From Athripsodes cinereus (Eukaryota > Arthropoda > Insecta > Trichoptera > Leptoceridae), in the NCBI GenBank assembly GCA_947579605.1, contig OX388318.1:248001-312000 (forward strand): DNA of 64,000 bases. Direction: 5' to 3'. Under the pieces are notes generated by a model. The model saw nothing but the letters and a program-made list of their open reading frames with translations, had not been told where the DNA came from and did no database searches. Shown here one piece after another: positions 20,818 to 32,524 of this stretch (the first letter of the stretch is position 1; every line of letters starts with the position of its first letter). The translations under genes were made by a program, and so were the position numbers.

Positions 20818-21177
20818 AAATCCGTTCCCCGATATACAGTGGTACGAACGTACCTATGTTGTTTTGGTTAACACGATACTCATAGCACAACTGTCCCGTA
20901 AGATGATTCGCCCCGCTTTGTCCGACCGTGGAAACTGTAGAGTGTGAATGTATACGTGAGTGCACTCAGCTCGGTTTCTGTTGGAAGGTCCTGCTGCACG
21001 TGGAGTTGATGTGCATAGTAGAAGTTTTTATTGTTGGTGTTAAATATTGTTTTGCAGGAACATAATAATATTGCGATGGTGGTGTACTGATTAGTAATGG
21101 ATATGATATAAGTTTTAAACTAATCATATAGAGTGTATTCGTGGCTAAATCACTCATATATTGGGTGGAATGCCGTT

Positions 21178-21206
21178 AATAAAATTAAAAAAAAAAAAAA
21201 AAAAAA
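21178..21206 (+). terminator. Polyadenylation signal and poly(A) tail of the I-clade element
   Basis: AATAAA at 21178-21183 is followed almost at once by a run of about 20 A (from 21187), and then by the 3' target duplication. A poly(A) end differs from the (TAGAA)n end of the related truncated copies in this window. Confidence 0.85.
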
Positions 21207-21220
21207 ATTTATTGCTTATT
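21207..21220. repeat. 3' target-site duplication of the I-clade element
   Basis: ATTTATTGCTTATT, identical to 15329-15342. Confidence 0.93.
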
Positions 21221-21811
21221 GGTGCTGCTGTGTTTGGTTATGTATGTTTTGTAGAGCACATAAGGGTAATATAGGGATCTTCACTGGTTTGCTTATTGCT
21301 AAATATGTTATAGACCATTGTATTTTTTGTATCAACTGTATGTATCCTGTAAAATTGAAATAAATAAATATATAAATAACCGGGTTCTCCACAGTACAAA
21401 TAAATATTCATTTAGTTTTTTCGAAAGTATACTATATCGAAAAAAGTGAGCTCATTTAGACAAATTTATTGTAAATTTTTTGCTCGTAATGTTCACAACT
21501 TCAAGAACTGAAATGGCAGCGATGTGGATTGTGAAGGTTGTAAAAGAGAATAACATAGGATTTGCAATTTGAATATCGCGTTACAAACGAAAAATATTTA
21601 TTTCATTTCAGATTAAAGTTTCAACATCAATTGTAACATCACTGTTTCTTCCTGTCATAAATATTAAGTAGAGTAATATAAAATTACAATGAAACACAAA
21701 TAACGAAATGATCCTGAAATGTAACCAATTAATTGTAATGGAACTTTACAATTGTAATTAATTCCTCAATATAAATGTTTCATTATTACTGCTACTAGGT
21801 ATATAATATCA

Positions 21812-22486
21812 ACAGTCCAGTTTCATAACTCAACAAGTAGAAAATTTTGATTAAATTGGTAATACACACAATTAAGGCCACTTTTTCAGCTCCACAAACT
21901 AATAACTTTAAAAAATATATATTTCTTGATAATTATAATGAAAACAAAATTGTTTTTGGTTTTACTACGATTTATTTGTTAAATAAGTTACCAGGTTTCG
22001 ACATATGAGGTCATTGTCAAACTAAATTTACTATAGGCCGTGTTGTTACCGTAATAGTAAATTTAGTTTGACAATGACCTCATAGGTCGAAACCTGGTAA
22101 CTTATTTAACAAATAAATCGTAGTAAAACCAAAATCAATTTTGTTTTCGTTATATCAATATAATGGAGTTTTACAAAATCAACGTCGACTCAATCAATAT
22201 ATGTACTTATATATTTCTTATTATAGGTATATTAAATATTAAATTATGAACAAAAAAATGGCATCTATTTTCAATTCCGCGAATAAATATTTCGATTTTT
22301 TTCTATTGAACGAGAAAAAACACAACGTATGTCTTTAACAGTGCGATTATTATAATTCTAGTATATTTCACATTCTTTTGTGTTTTTAAAGCATTTTATA
22401 AATAAACCAAATTACAAAAATCTCGATTTCTCGAGTATAAGACATTTCTACTTGTTGAGTTATGGAATTGAACAGTCGCTATATCC
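21812..22486. mobile_element. TIR element interrupted by a snap-back
   Basis: The left end has CATAACTCAACAAGTAGAAA and the right end its reverse complement, preceded by CAGTCCAGTT and CGACTGTTCAATT respectively. The right half (rev-comp of about 22255-22486) matches 61080-61380, sharing ATGTCTTAT, CTCGAGAAAT-type and AAAGACATACGTT blocks. A fold-back sits inside it. No transposase is visible. Exact ends and target duplication are uncertain. Confidence 0.65.
21935..22153. repeat. Snap-back element with 99-bp arms
   Basis: Arms 21935-22033 and 22055-22153 are reverse complements with about 3 mismatches over 99 nt, around a 21-nt loop. The arm core is GGTTTCGACATATGAGGTCA. This is one of the longest and cleanest hairpins in the window. 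Confidence 0.88.
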
Positions 22487-23200
22487 ACCCTATTTTATAC
22501 CACCCCATTAGGGTTGTTGGTTTTTATTAGTCTACCCTCTAAAATTATTATTGGTCATATCATATTATACTACATATCTAGTACACAATCAATATCGAAT
22601 TACTGGTCAATGAAATATTATTTTGAAATTGATAGAATATCCATGTTCCGTGTGTAGTCCCCGGAAAATAATAAGTCTCTCGACCTTTTCTGTCAGTTTT
22701 CGAGTGTCCGATGATGCCAATTTATTGATGAAAACTCTAGGCGTAATTGTGGTATACTTTGTATACATTAAAGTGAAACATAAAACAGTGTTATAATAAA
22801 ATATGTTTCAAAATGTCAACACTGAAACATTCGATTCAACCACAGAATTCCATACAAAACCTAGAACCCTGACTCATTTACAAAAGTGAGGCAAAAAAAT
22901 CTATGAATTTTTGACACAACGGTTGGCGAAAGCGTGTGGTGTTTCCTACATTTTATGAAGTATTTCTTACATTTTTATTAAAATATATCATTTTTACATT
23001 TATAAAAACGTAATTGGACATTTTTTAAAGTTCTTGTCGACGTTTTAAGCGATTTACCACACTTCTTTTCGCCAACCGATCTGTCAAAAGTGCCTAAAAA
23101 TAGTGCCTCACTTTATTACAATGAAAATACATACGAGTACTCTACCTAGGTATTATAAATAAAAATCTCTGAATTCAATCTTCAACTCAACGTTGAGATA
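22487..23200. other. Mostly unassigned; short repeat A fragment at 22640-22720
   Basis: CAGTTTTCGAGTGTCCGATG and the preceding ATAAGTCTCTCGACCTTTTC correspond to the left part of repeat A; the right end is missing. The rest is AT-rich with nothing supported. Confidence 0.45.
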
Positions 23201-23204
23201 TGGC

Positions 23205-23300
23205 ACTCATTCAAAATGTCTTTTTGTTATTGGTACTGAGTATCCGAATTATCAAACGCAGCTGGCCTGCTGGCTACCTCACTTGTAAGATATTTATTTA
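23205..23300 (+). repeat. Degraded repeat A copy
   Basis: GCAGCTGGCCTGCTGGCTAC and CTCACTTGTAAGATAT are recognisable; upstream blocks are diverged. Confidence 0.55.
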
Positions 23301-24121
23301 TGCCATGTGCCTTGTACTTTACTTTTTTATGAGCACATTAATATGAAATTATATGGGTAATGTAATAAATTATAATGTATGAATTATTGTTTATGTAAAT
23401 GATAAAATAAATAAACACAAAGTTGAAAATAAATTTCCATCGGTAGCATTCATTGATGAAATATTTTGTTTTGAAACATGACTGCGATGTGGATGAATGG
23501 TTTATTTATGTAAGTTTACTCATATTTAGGAATTATCGATAATATTGTAAATAACATAAAACAGAAAATATATTATAAACTCGTAATCATAATCATTTAT
23601 AAAATTATGATTTGATTAAAGCTATGAATAAATTATTTTATGTGTAATAATAAATCAACTAGAATGTTTCTTGCTCAGTGAATGAATTATGTGAGGGAAA
23701 TTAAACTTTTAAATGGATATTTCGTGGAATTTTTATTATATAAGAATGAAAAAAAATCAAAGGCCGAATCGCAAATTTTTTGGTTGGCTCCAGATCGTTT
23801 GGTTGAGATCTTCCCGAGATTCTTTCTTGAGGCCTGCTGTTCTTGTTTCTGTGGGACCATCTACTGGCTTGCTATTAGTTTTTATTATTTATTTATTTTA
23901 TTTTATTCTTCACTGTACATTTCTTACAATATTTCAACTCAATACAAAGTATCAGTTATACAGTTTACTTGCTTTTATTGCTCGACACGCTATTTTTTTA
24001 AATATTTTTTACATCCTGGATTAGTTACAGAGCAGCTGGTAAGTCAGGAGACCTTGGCCCTGGAAGAGCCACCATGATTCTGCCTTTCAGTATGACGGGT
24101 TCCTCCTTTTATACTCTTGTC

Positions 24122-24343
24122 TCAGTACTGAACAGCTGATGGATACCTAAGAAGTGGATAGTCTGTTGGTGGGATATGTACTTGTCCTTGAATTCCTCCT
24201 ATTTCCTGTTGTATGGAAGGTTCTAGCAGCTTCCATGATAATTCTACATCATGACATCTATTGATAGATTCAGGAACTATTATAGTACTTCCTGTCAACC
24301 CGCAGCTTCTATCACGTCCTATGGTACCGAGGTTATGTTGATG
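24122..24343 (-). CDS. Unassigned open frame, possible coding fossil
   Basis: A 73-residue minus-strand frame in sequence that is less AT-rich than its surroundings. It reads as ordinary protein (for example LSWKLLEPSIQQEIGG and HIPPTDYPLLRYPSAVQY) and not as low-complexity AT translation. It starts after an in-frame stop with no ATG and ends at TGA. I do not recognise the family. Neighbouring minus-strand sequence down to about 23770 also reads as mixed, protein-like text in other frames. Options: an exon, a decayed gene or part of an unknown transposon. Confidence 0.25.
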   Translation of the reverse strand, partial: HQHNLGTIGRDRSCGLTGSTIIVPESINRCHDVELSWKLLEPSIQQEIGGIQGQVHIPPTDYPLLRYPSAVQY

Positions 24344-24385
24344 TCAAAATACGTGGAGTTACAACATAACACTACTTCAGTTTAC

Positions 24386-24610
24386 ACATCACAGCATATC
24401 CCATAAATGGGGTAGCCAGCAGACCAGTCGCATGCAACAAACATGTAAGCTGTCCTCTCCATGCCAACAAAAAATTAAGACATTCAAGGTGAGTGGCAAT
24501 CCTCATCGATTTAATCCTCACCTTGAAATGTAAAATGTCTATTTTTCAGACACTTTCAGACAGTCTTTTACGGGACACTCGAAAACTCACGGAAAAGAGT
24601 GGGAGATTAA
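24386..24610 (-). repeat. Repeat A copy (minus strand), near full length
   Basis: Begins ATCACAGCATATCCCATAAA and runs through GACATTCAAGGTGAGTGGCA to CGGGACACTCGAAAACTCAC and AGAGTGGGAG. It carries a small duplication around CAGACACTTTCAGACAG. Confidence 0.75.
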
Positions 24611-24959
24611 AATACAGCAAATAAAGGAATGTGAGGTGACGATAGTCAAGTTCTGAGAGAGATACCAGTCATCAGTGTGCATCATCTCCTAATTTTAATC
24701 GAGTTTTGTGTTAAATTTAATATCTAAAAACGACAACTTCATTTATCAACAGCATTCTTAAATCCAAACATGTGTTATGAACAACCGTTTCTGAGAATTA
24801 CGGTCTAGTGTATTATTATCTAGTGTCCTGCAATGTGTAACAGAGACAGCAACACAACATCGCCATCCACAACACATAGCGAGGGAAAGCGACAATAAAA
24901 CTTCAGAACGCGAGAGTCGCCGATAAATACTTTATATGAATGTGTATATCAATGTACAC

Positions 24960-25102
24960 ATGGGTAACACAAACAAAGATATTAACATTCAAGAGCAAAC
25001 TGAAGACATCGCTCGTCCAACAGAGCTTCCTGCGCCCTTGAGATGGATTCTCCATTAAACGGCGCTGAAGAAATCATCCATCATCATCATCATCATCATC
25101 AG
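24960..25102 (+). pseudogene. CR1/Jockey-like LINE C-terminal fragment with (ATC)n tail
   Basis: The plus strand reads LTFKSKLKTSLVQQSFLRP and a stop, the F-x-S-x-L-K-T-x-L ending common to CR1, L2 and Jockey-type RTs. The fragment ends at 25076-25102 in (CAT)n. Too short for a clade call. Confidence 0.5.
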
Positions 25103-25104
25103 AA

Positions 25105-26910
25105 ATGTAAATGAAAAAAAGACATTAAAATCACACTGCATTTATAGAATCAGAGAATATGTTTTATGGTAGTAACAATAATATTATTTCTGGCAATGCA
25201 CATGTAGTACAAGTATTTTTATGTACAAGTATACATATAACTAATTATTTATTATTTCTAAGCTGAAATATTTTTCATACCCTCAGTAGGTTTTCACACA
25301 ACACACTACGAACACCTCATTATCATTTTTTACAAGGGTTGCTTTTTAAAATTCCACGCACAAATCCATTTGTTTGCACGGTTTGTAGTTACCATGAGAG
25401 TAGGTATCATCACTGGAGTACGTGTGAAGTAACAAAAATCTACCTAACTATATATTTATATCTCATGCCAGAATGAACAATAACATTTCTTTTGAAAATA
25501 AACCATACAAATATTCCACTACGTGCACCACTCGTCACCCATACAAAACTGTTGAACGCTAGGTAGCTATCTACATAGCTACATACATAGATTAATGTAA
25601 AAGATGAAATAGATATTGAGCTTTTTATTTTCCAGTGTTGTATATCCGATTGTATGGTCCGATTGCTTGCATCACACGGATATCTCATTGTTCAAACATT
25701 AATATAAATATTGGATTGCAACTATTCAATAGCCAGAAAATAATTACTTACACCTAATTATTATTGGACAACATTAAAGTGTCGTTTACGTGCCAAAGCA
25801 CCTCAAGGACACTGTACAATTCATCAATTCTAGGACATTATATCCTCGTCATATTATAAACATAAATAAATAAATAGATTAAATATAATCTCGAATACAT
25901 AAAGGTATCCACATCAGAAGTTACATATTATATTGTATTACATTGAATATTTTGGATACAATATGTATCCACGTCAAGAATGTAAAACAGAATACAATAT
26001 TTACTTGTACTTATGTAATAAAATAAAAGGTTTTTAGGTCTCTTCTAAATGTATAATATATAGTTTGTAGTATGCCATATTATTCATATACAGTATAATG
26101 CATATAGTTTCATTATAGGTATTCATATATTTCGAAAAAATAGACTTATGAAAATTAAGTAAATTAATCACTTAATTGAAAGGAAAATGCTTTTCAGATT
26201 ACAAACAATATAACGTCACGTTCTGAAAGTTTATTTTTTAAATATTAAAACACGTTTACTCGCACGCAAATACCTTAACCTCTCCACATTTAAGACTTCT
26301 TTTATTATCTGGATATCCCTGAATTTGGGGTATCTCTACATTTTTATTTGTTCTTTTGAGCATTTTGTTGTCATAACGGGAAGGCCATAGAGGGGCAAGC
26401 CTGCTGAAACCACCTTGGGGGATTCTTAAACTCTATTTTTACGTCATCAGATCTAACTCTCCATAGGATATCACATTGTGATGACTGCGGTCGAATATTT
26501 TACCTCCGGATTGGATATCCTAGAATCTAGTTTATAACCTACCGGATATTTGGTGTCCGTTCAAAATATAATCCATCTCATCCCTAATAAGTATTTGCGC
26601 TGGATAAACAACACAAGCTTAGGTATTTCAAATGTTATTAGAGTAGTAAAATGTGAAACGCAGAGAATTTGCAAATGAAATATTCACACAATTTATGGTT
26701 GCTTTCAAAGAGTGTGAAGTAAACTTAATTTTGTGATTCTTGTAATTTATAATAAGTATAAATTGATCTTTATATCATGATTTCTTGGTATACCTGTATA
26801 TGAGATTGCCAGGTTGAACTCAAATCAGTGAAATTTTATACAAAATGTACATGGATATCAATCTTCATGGTTTTATTTCTACTTTAGAAAGAAAATAAAT
26901 TAACTAACTA
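25105..26910. other. No recognisable feature
   Basis: About 1.8 kb of AT-rich sequence. Short open frames (for example 25440-25688 minus) have no motif I recognise. Confidence 0.35.
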
Positions 26911-26914
26911 ACTA

Positions 26915-27200
26915 ACCCTCACGCGAGGATAAACTTGCCTGAAAGAAAGGGTGTAAGTAAGCGCCGCCGTCCGAGAACTACGTGGCTTGATCACGTGGAT
27001 CAAATTCTCAAGGACGGCCGTGTGTTGAGTAAGAGGAACCGACGTACGTGTATGAGACGTTGTATGAATGTGGAGGAAGCGAAGGAACTGTGTAAAATTA
27101 GATCTATTTGGCGTTCCGTTCTCTCTGCCTACCCCACTTGGGACACTGCGTGAGAGTATAGTATAGTAGTATAGTATAGTAGTATAGTATAGTGTATATC
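26915..27200 (+). pseudogene. LINE F3 3' end with (TATAG)n tail
   Basis: An open 72-codon frame (26935-27153) encodes a GRP-like RRRPRTTWLDHVDQILKDG, then RVLSKRNRRTCMRRCMNVEE, then SIWRSVLSAYPTWDTA and a stop. This is the usual end of an RTE/CR1-like endonuclease-RT. After the stop come repeats of TATAGTATAGTAG. It is the best preserved F3 end here and is 5' truncated. It shares its final CTACCCCACTTG...GTATAGTA with repeat A. Confidence 0.75.
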
Positions 27201-27654
27201 TTCTGAAAAAATACGAGACAGTCTAGATATTTGACCTCGATTTTGTATTTCTTTTTGCCTCGTTAAAACATTATCCCATTGTGCATTCAACCAAAACTCA
27301 TAGAAACGTTTTACAAATCGGAGGGAAATTATGAATAAAAAGTAGAAAATTAGGTAAATTGCTATACGAAAAACTTAAATAAAACTTACAAGGAATTTCA
27401 GTAAGTAGGTCATAGGGAACTAGGGAGCCCTAAATCAAAATGCTGTAGTAACCTACCCCAACCTTATTTGTTATTAAATTATTCATAGGTACCTCTATCA
27501 AAATAAATCATGCTGAGCCGTTATCCAGTGTCCCTGTGGGAGTCAGAGGTGAATATTGTTATACTGCAAACAATGAATTTACAAAAATAAAATAATCCAT
27601 ACATGTAGTCCCAGTATAGAATAAAGCTCTTTGATTTGTAAAACAAAATTGTGA

Positions 27655-27765
27655 AAATATATGTGTATCGTCGTAGTAGTTAGTACCCATAATACAAGAT
27701 TCAAAATATTATGTTATTTTGGGACTAACTCGATCTGTGTGAATTGTCTATAGGTACATGTTATG
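27655..27765 (+). repeat. SINE-A fragment (body and 3' end)
   Basis: GTGTATCGTCGTAGTAG, CCATAATACAAGATTC and CTCGATCTGTGTGAATTGTC match the SINE-A body; the tRNA-like head is missing. Repeat A follows 14 bp later, as it also lies beside SINE-A at 7105-7115. Confidence 0.65.
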
Positions 27766-27778
27766 TTACGTATACCTA

Positions 27779-28153
27779 TATTCCGTGGATCACCAGGCAA
27801 AGAATTGGTTTTCCACCCTTTTTCCAAAATTTTCGAATGTCCTGTAAAAGGCAGGTGTTTGAGAAAATCAAGACATTTTATATCTTTGGGTTAGTTAGAA
27901 GAGATCGCGCCTTTGCGATAAACTCGTCTGTGTATATTGGTTTTTATCTTACTTGAGTGTTTGCTTTTTATGTAATTGTTTGTAATCAATGTACAGTAAA
28001 GAAGAAATAAATAAATAAAATAAGTGATGAGGTTTGCGACCCATTCTGAATGTCTTAATTTTTTTTTTGGCACGGGGAGGACATCTTTCATGTTTAAACA
28101 TGCGATTGGTCTGCTGGCTACTCCATTTGTGTTAAATGCCGTAATGGTAAAAT
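27779..28153 (+). repeat. Repeat A, full-length but interrupted
   Basis: Left part 27779-27887 (CCGTGGATCACCAGGCAAAG to ACATTTTATATCTT) and right part 28023-28153 (GATGAGGTTTGCGACCC to GGTAAAATAGTAG) flank a repeat D insertion. A 47-bp I-like LINE tail follows immediately at its right end. Confidence 0.75.
27888..28022 (+). repeat. Repeat D inserted in repeat A
   Basis: Reads GGGTTAGTTAGAAGAGATCG, GCGATAAACTCG, TAATCAATGTACAGTAAAG and a (AAAT)n tail, and splits a repeat A copy. It is therefore younger than that A copy. Confidence 0.65.
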
Positions 28154-28200
28154 AGTAGTAATCTATTCTATTCTTCTCAAGGCATCCACTCGTTTGCGAG
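28154..28200 (-). mobile_element. Extremely 5'-truncated I-like LINE tail
   Basis: CTATTCTATTCTTCTCAAGG...CATCCACTCGTTTGCGAGTG matches the last ~48 bp of the element at 11933-12469, in minus orientation. A clean target duplication is not evident. Confidence 0.65.
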
Positions 28201-28276
28201 TGATTTAGAAGTAAAATTGTATTAGTTACGAAAAATTCATTTATTTTTATCCTTCAATTAAATTTGTGATACAATT

Positions 28277-28357
28277 TAGCTTACTGTGGAAGGCGTATAA
28301 AGTTGTATTTGGGTTTATAACAAAACCCAGATATATCTTTAAAAAAAAAAAAAAAAA
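28277..28357 (+). repeat. SINE-B, 5' truncated
   Basis: TAGCTTACTGTGGAAGGCGT, ATTTGGGTTTATAACAAAAC and CCAGATATATC followed by a poly(A) run match the SINE-B 3' half. The tRNA-like head is missing. Confidence 0.75.
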
Positions 28358-28593
28358 TATGGGCCTGAAGCGTTTCCTCATTTTTCTGCCTATTTCATAT
28401 GACACAACGCAGTATGTCGATTGTTTATTCTTTTCTGGAATATTCGTAAAATATCAGCTAGATTAAAAAATAATGTAAAATGATTACGTAAAAGAAAAAT
28501 TGTGTTTATATTGGAACCGTCCTGAATGGTTAATAGAATTTGTCATATGAATATAATATAGTATAAGCTGATAGGTAATCCTTTTAAATTCCT

Positions 28594-28908
28594 ATGGGAA
28601 CTATAAAAATTAATTCAAAAACCTTTACATACCAAATTTTTGGATTTTGTCGGAGATTATCTGGATTAGATATAATAAATACCGTGGATAATATTTTGAA
28701 AAAAATCCGCATTTTATTTTTGGAAAAAAATAAACCTATCGTGAACCTGGATTTTGTTTTAATTTCCCTTGTAATATATAAAGCATTAAATCATAAATTC
28801 TGTGATAACATTTTAAAATTCTTAATTTTTGAAGAGTTTTATTTAATTAATGTACCTACTGTTGAAAGTTATTTCAAAACTGTTCAGTGTTACTCTGTCC
28901 AAATCTGA
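28594..28908 (+). other. 104-codon open frame, probably chance
   Basis: An AT-rich frame rich in Ile, Leu, Phe, Asn and Lys with no motif or repeat I recognise. Its composition matches random AT-rich sequence, so I do not call it a gene. Confidence 0.2.
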
Positions 28909-29049
28909 CTTTGCAATGAGGAGACTTAAAAAAAACTTTCCTGGAAAAGACAAACTTTAGAAGTGACGTGGATGTAGTGTGCTCAAGATAGAAAATATTG
29001 TAGAAGATCAAAGAGAAGGTCTAAGGACAGGTAAAAAAAGTGAGCAGAA

Positions 29050-29215
29050 ATTGTCTCGTGGATTCTCCGGTAAAGAATAGACGTTCCACTCTTTTCTGTT
29101 AGTTTCAGAATGTTTTGTAAAAAGCAGGTATTCGCAAAACATCACTTTTCTAGACATTTGACATCTCTAGTTCAATGATGATGTATTCTGAATGTTCTCA
29201 AATTTATTGAGATGG
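29050..29215 (+). repeat. Degraded repeat A copy
   Basis: TCGTGGATTCTCCGGTAAAG, AAAAAGCAGGTATTCGCAAA and a diverged TTCTGAATGTTCT block follow the left and middle parts of A. Confidence 0.6.
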
Positions 29216-29219
29216 GAAG

Positions 29220-31490
29220 GATGAATGAATAGATTGACGAAGAAATTACTAAAATATAATATAATCTCACAGTTTTGTGTATATTCATAAGAGCCCTTGA
29301 AGTGGAGCTGTCCACAAAATGGCACTATAAAAATCATTCGGGTATTATTATTATTCAACAAAGCTTCTAAGAAGTATTCAAAATGTTTCGTTCATAGTAT
29401 TATACATAAATTGTTAAAAGGATCACCGTTGCTGACACTTTCTACTGCCTCAGAGCAGGCTGAAGTCTAGCGAGGCAGTATAAAGACCATTTGTTATAAT
29501 TATAAGGATATGTGCATTTAGATTTATATAAAGTGAAATTTCGTTTACAGATTTTTTGCAGTAGATAAGGTTTATATTCTGGAAAAGAAATAAAATAAAA
29601 ACCTCACTTATCAAAACGTTGATGTTTCTATAATTAGTATTTATTTAAATTATCTACCAATTGTCGAAAATATCACGATAACATACCTATAGATAATGTT
29701 TTATGTGACAATAAATTCGTCACATAATTCTGTATCAAATGTTATAGAGCTACATATTAGTTGTACTGGTGTCTGCGGATATCATTATTTTTATTATTAT
29801 CATTGCATAAAAGGAAATAATAAAATCCTCTCTGCGCCACTCACTCACTCAAAACATAATATTATAAGTACTACTCACCGTATGAATGGAATTGAATTAT
29901 TATTGTAGATCAAATAACATACACATTACACACACACAATAGGAATTATGATGTTATGAATGTAGGACGCGAGCCATAAACGTCAATCACATCGTGTACA
30001 ATTTATAACCCAGCGATGTTAGCAGTAGTATTGTATTATCAAAAATAGGATATGTATAAAAAGAAAAATTATATTAACTAAATTTCTGGGAGGGCAGAAG
30101 GCCGGTGGTTGCTCTATAAGAAGATGGTAAGGCCAAGTGGCAAACACGAGTGTCGAAAGACTTGAGTTGCTCTATCTTGAGCGTCATGACTTGCCAGCCT
30201 TTGTGTCTTCACTACATGCATGATCATAGTATTCATATATTGCATATGAGAGGCAGGTATTCAGAAAACTCACGTCTTTACTTTAAATGATGAATCAACC
30301 TATAAGCAGAACTCAACCCCCCCCCCCCCTTCGTGTTGTAATAATTAATAACTTGTGTGTTGTGCTAGTGTGATGATTGAGTGAGCGAGCGAGACTGTGG
30401 GTACATATTATGTACCTAGGCATGTTAAGATGACCGGAGTATTGGGTACTTTTATCTTTTAAATAAAATTGTGACACATGGTGATAGCTGATCTTTGAAA
30501 GACTTACTTTTATCCAATACTTATATACATACCTATGTAGTTTTATTTTTGAATCTCTGTTTTCTGATTATTACTCGTTTTTATTCACTTACATCATTCT
30601 GTTCAAATGTATTAAATATAGAGATAAATTTACTAAACTTTGATTACACATATTTAAATTAAAATTTATCACTTCATGAAATTAATTCATATTTTTTAAT
30701 ACTTTATTCAATCAATAATAATAAAAATGATAAACATACAAAAGCTGAGACAATATATCACCAATATGGCTACAATTAAGTCGCAGCAGCCTCATTAGGT
30801 TGCCTGCTTTGTGCTTGTAGATAAATAAATAGTTTTCCAGTCTTTCCGACACACCGCAGTCTGGCTAAACCAGTAGCAGACCTAATCTGATCATCGCAAA
30901 TACTCGTTCTCAGCATACGTAAATACAAACTGATACAAAATATTATATCTGTAGTTATAATAATACGTAGTAACTTCAGTTAGTCGGACAGTTGGTATTA
31001 ATTATTATCGTGTAAACGTGAAATGGAAAAGCTATGCCACGAATTTATTAAAATCCGCCAAAATAAACAGCGGAAGGAATTAAATTCAAAAACTAAACAT
31101 TATTATTCAGCAACAGGAAACAGAATAATATGAAGCTTTGATCAAATCAACTATATATGTAGCTTTATTATATATTTATATGGTCAATAAAATGCGGTGT
31201 TTACAAACACAAGGGTAATATTAATTAATTTTGTATCAATGAAATGTAATGGGCTAGAGGATATCGATAATTTCTGTTTTAAATAAATAACAATTTACTT
31301 ATATTTTATACTATGAATAATATAAGTAAATTGTCATTTAATAACAAAGGCAAAAGAGATAAGCTGAATGGGAGTGGCGTATATTGCATATGGTGTAACG
31401 ATTGTAATGCAAGATAGGTATATTGGCCAAACTGGTAGAGCAATCTGTAAGAGAGTGAATTTTTTTGTTGGCATGGAAATTATATTACCG
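29220..31490. other. Largely unassigned; small features only
   Basis: Contains a 13-C homopolymer at 30317-30329, a LINE-like TTCCAGTCTTTCCGACAC scrap at 30834, and an AT-rich inverted repeat at 31283-31343 (AACAATTTACTTATATT and its complement, one mismatch). No gene is supported. Confidence 0.4.
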
Positions 31491-31493
31491 GGT

Positions 31494-31604
31494 TAGTTGG
31501 AAGACATCGCATTCTATATGCATTCGATATTTTTATGATACTTTGGATTAATTTGAAATAATGTAACCAATGTATAGTGAAGGATAAAATAAATAAATAA
31601 ACAA
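31494..31604 (+). repeat. Repeat D copy
   Basis: GGGTTAGTTGGAAGACATCG, AACCAATGTATAGTGAAGGA and AAATAAATAAATAAA; the GATAAACTCG block is diverged. Confidence 0.55.
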
Positions 31605-31609
31605 CCTTC

Positions 31610-32520
31610 ATGTTAAAACCTGAATCTTTAAAAAAAAAAAAGAAATTGCAGTTGAAATTTTGTGTCGTTTTTCAAAACTACACTGCCGACTAGTGCTGGC
31701 ACTATCGAATCATATTACTATATTTTATGTAAGTTAATAATTATTATTGAGTTTGTGATGGTTCTTGATGATTTGATTTCTATTTCCCTACATACATACA
31801 TATTATGTATGTTGTATCATTATGTTACTTGTTATAGATAGAAGTAAGTTCCTACTAGAATTATGAGAGGTGGAGGAGTGTAGCAGCACGTGTATCTAGT
31901 GAGGTAGGCAAAGGTTGTGTGTTAATTTTACAGGAAATATGAATTAATGTTAGTATTCATTACCTCAATCTTTGTTCACTCAACAGAAACTTACGCCGAA
32001 AAGCCTCAAATTATTGTGTTAACAGAGTAATGAGATAAGTACCTACCTATGTACATATGTACTAAATAAATGGAGATAGGTATATTCTTAAGTGAACAGT
32101 ATCCAAAAACTAATATGTTGCAATTCATTGTGGACAAAACTTAATGCCAGATTTATATTACATGTATATCTGCTGCAGAGCTGTGTTTGAGCAATTTTTA
32201 ATATTTCATTTATAATTTCATATAAGGTACAAGGCCATTTTATGTATAAAAAACAGTTCGATGCAATACAATATTTTTTCAATTACAGTCACACCTTTAT
32301 GTTCAGATTTCGATCTCATCCAGACCGAATGAAAATATTTCTAGTATTTGCGAGTCGTTTAGTTCTCACTCGAGTTACCGACGATACAGAGAGCCGATAG
32401 TTTTTACTCAGAAAATTATCTATACATGTTTTGTAGTAGAGCCAGAGTTTAACTATAGGAGCCGACTTTCATAGTATTTACTTATCGACAATCTCTAAGG
32501 CTTTGTAGTTGGCAGTTGTA
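31610..32520. other. No recognisable feature
   Basis: AT-rich; nothing supported. Confidence 0.3.
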
Positions 32521-32524
32521 ACAA

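Larger units (their letters stand above)
15343..21206 (+). mobile_element. Full-length I-clade non-LTR retrotransposon
   Basis: About 5.86 kb, bounded by a perfect 14-bp target-site duplication. It has a 260-bp 5' UTR, ORF1 (15603-17114), an overlapping ORF2 (17086-20817), a ~360-bp 3' UTR and a poly(A) tail. The RNase H domain downstream of RT points to the I group (I, Nimb and relatives), not the Jockey, CR1 or RTE clades; this is family knowledge applied to visible motifs. Both frames are uninterrupted and the duplication is perfect, so insertion was recent and the copy may be competent to move by target-primed reverse transcription. Confidence 0.93.

Noticed and set aside
25076..25102. 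Poly-histidine-like (CAT)n translation
   Set aside because: It is the simple-sequence tail of a LINE fragment and lies after a stop codon.
28594..28908. 104-codon open frame
   Set aside because: Composition (Ile, Phe, Leu, Asn, Lys) matches random AT-rich sequence and there is no motif or conserved neighbour.
30317..30329. 13-C homopolymer as a regulatory element
   Set aside because: A single homopolymer run with no partner structure; likely replication slippage or an assembly feature.
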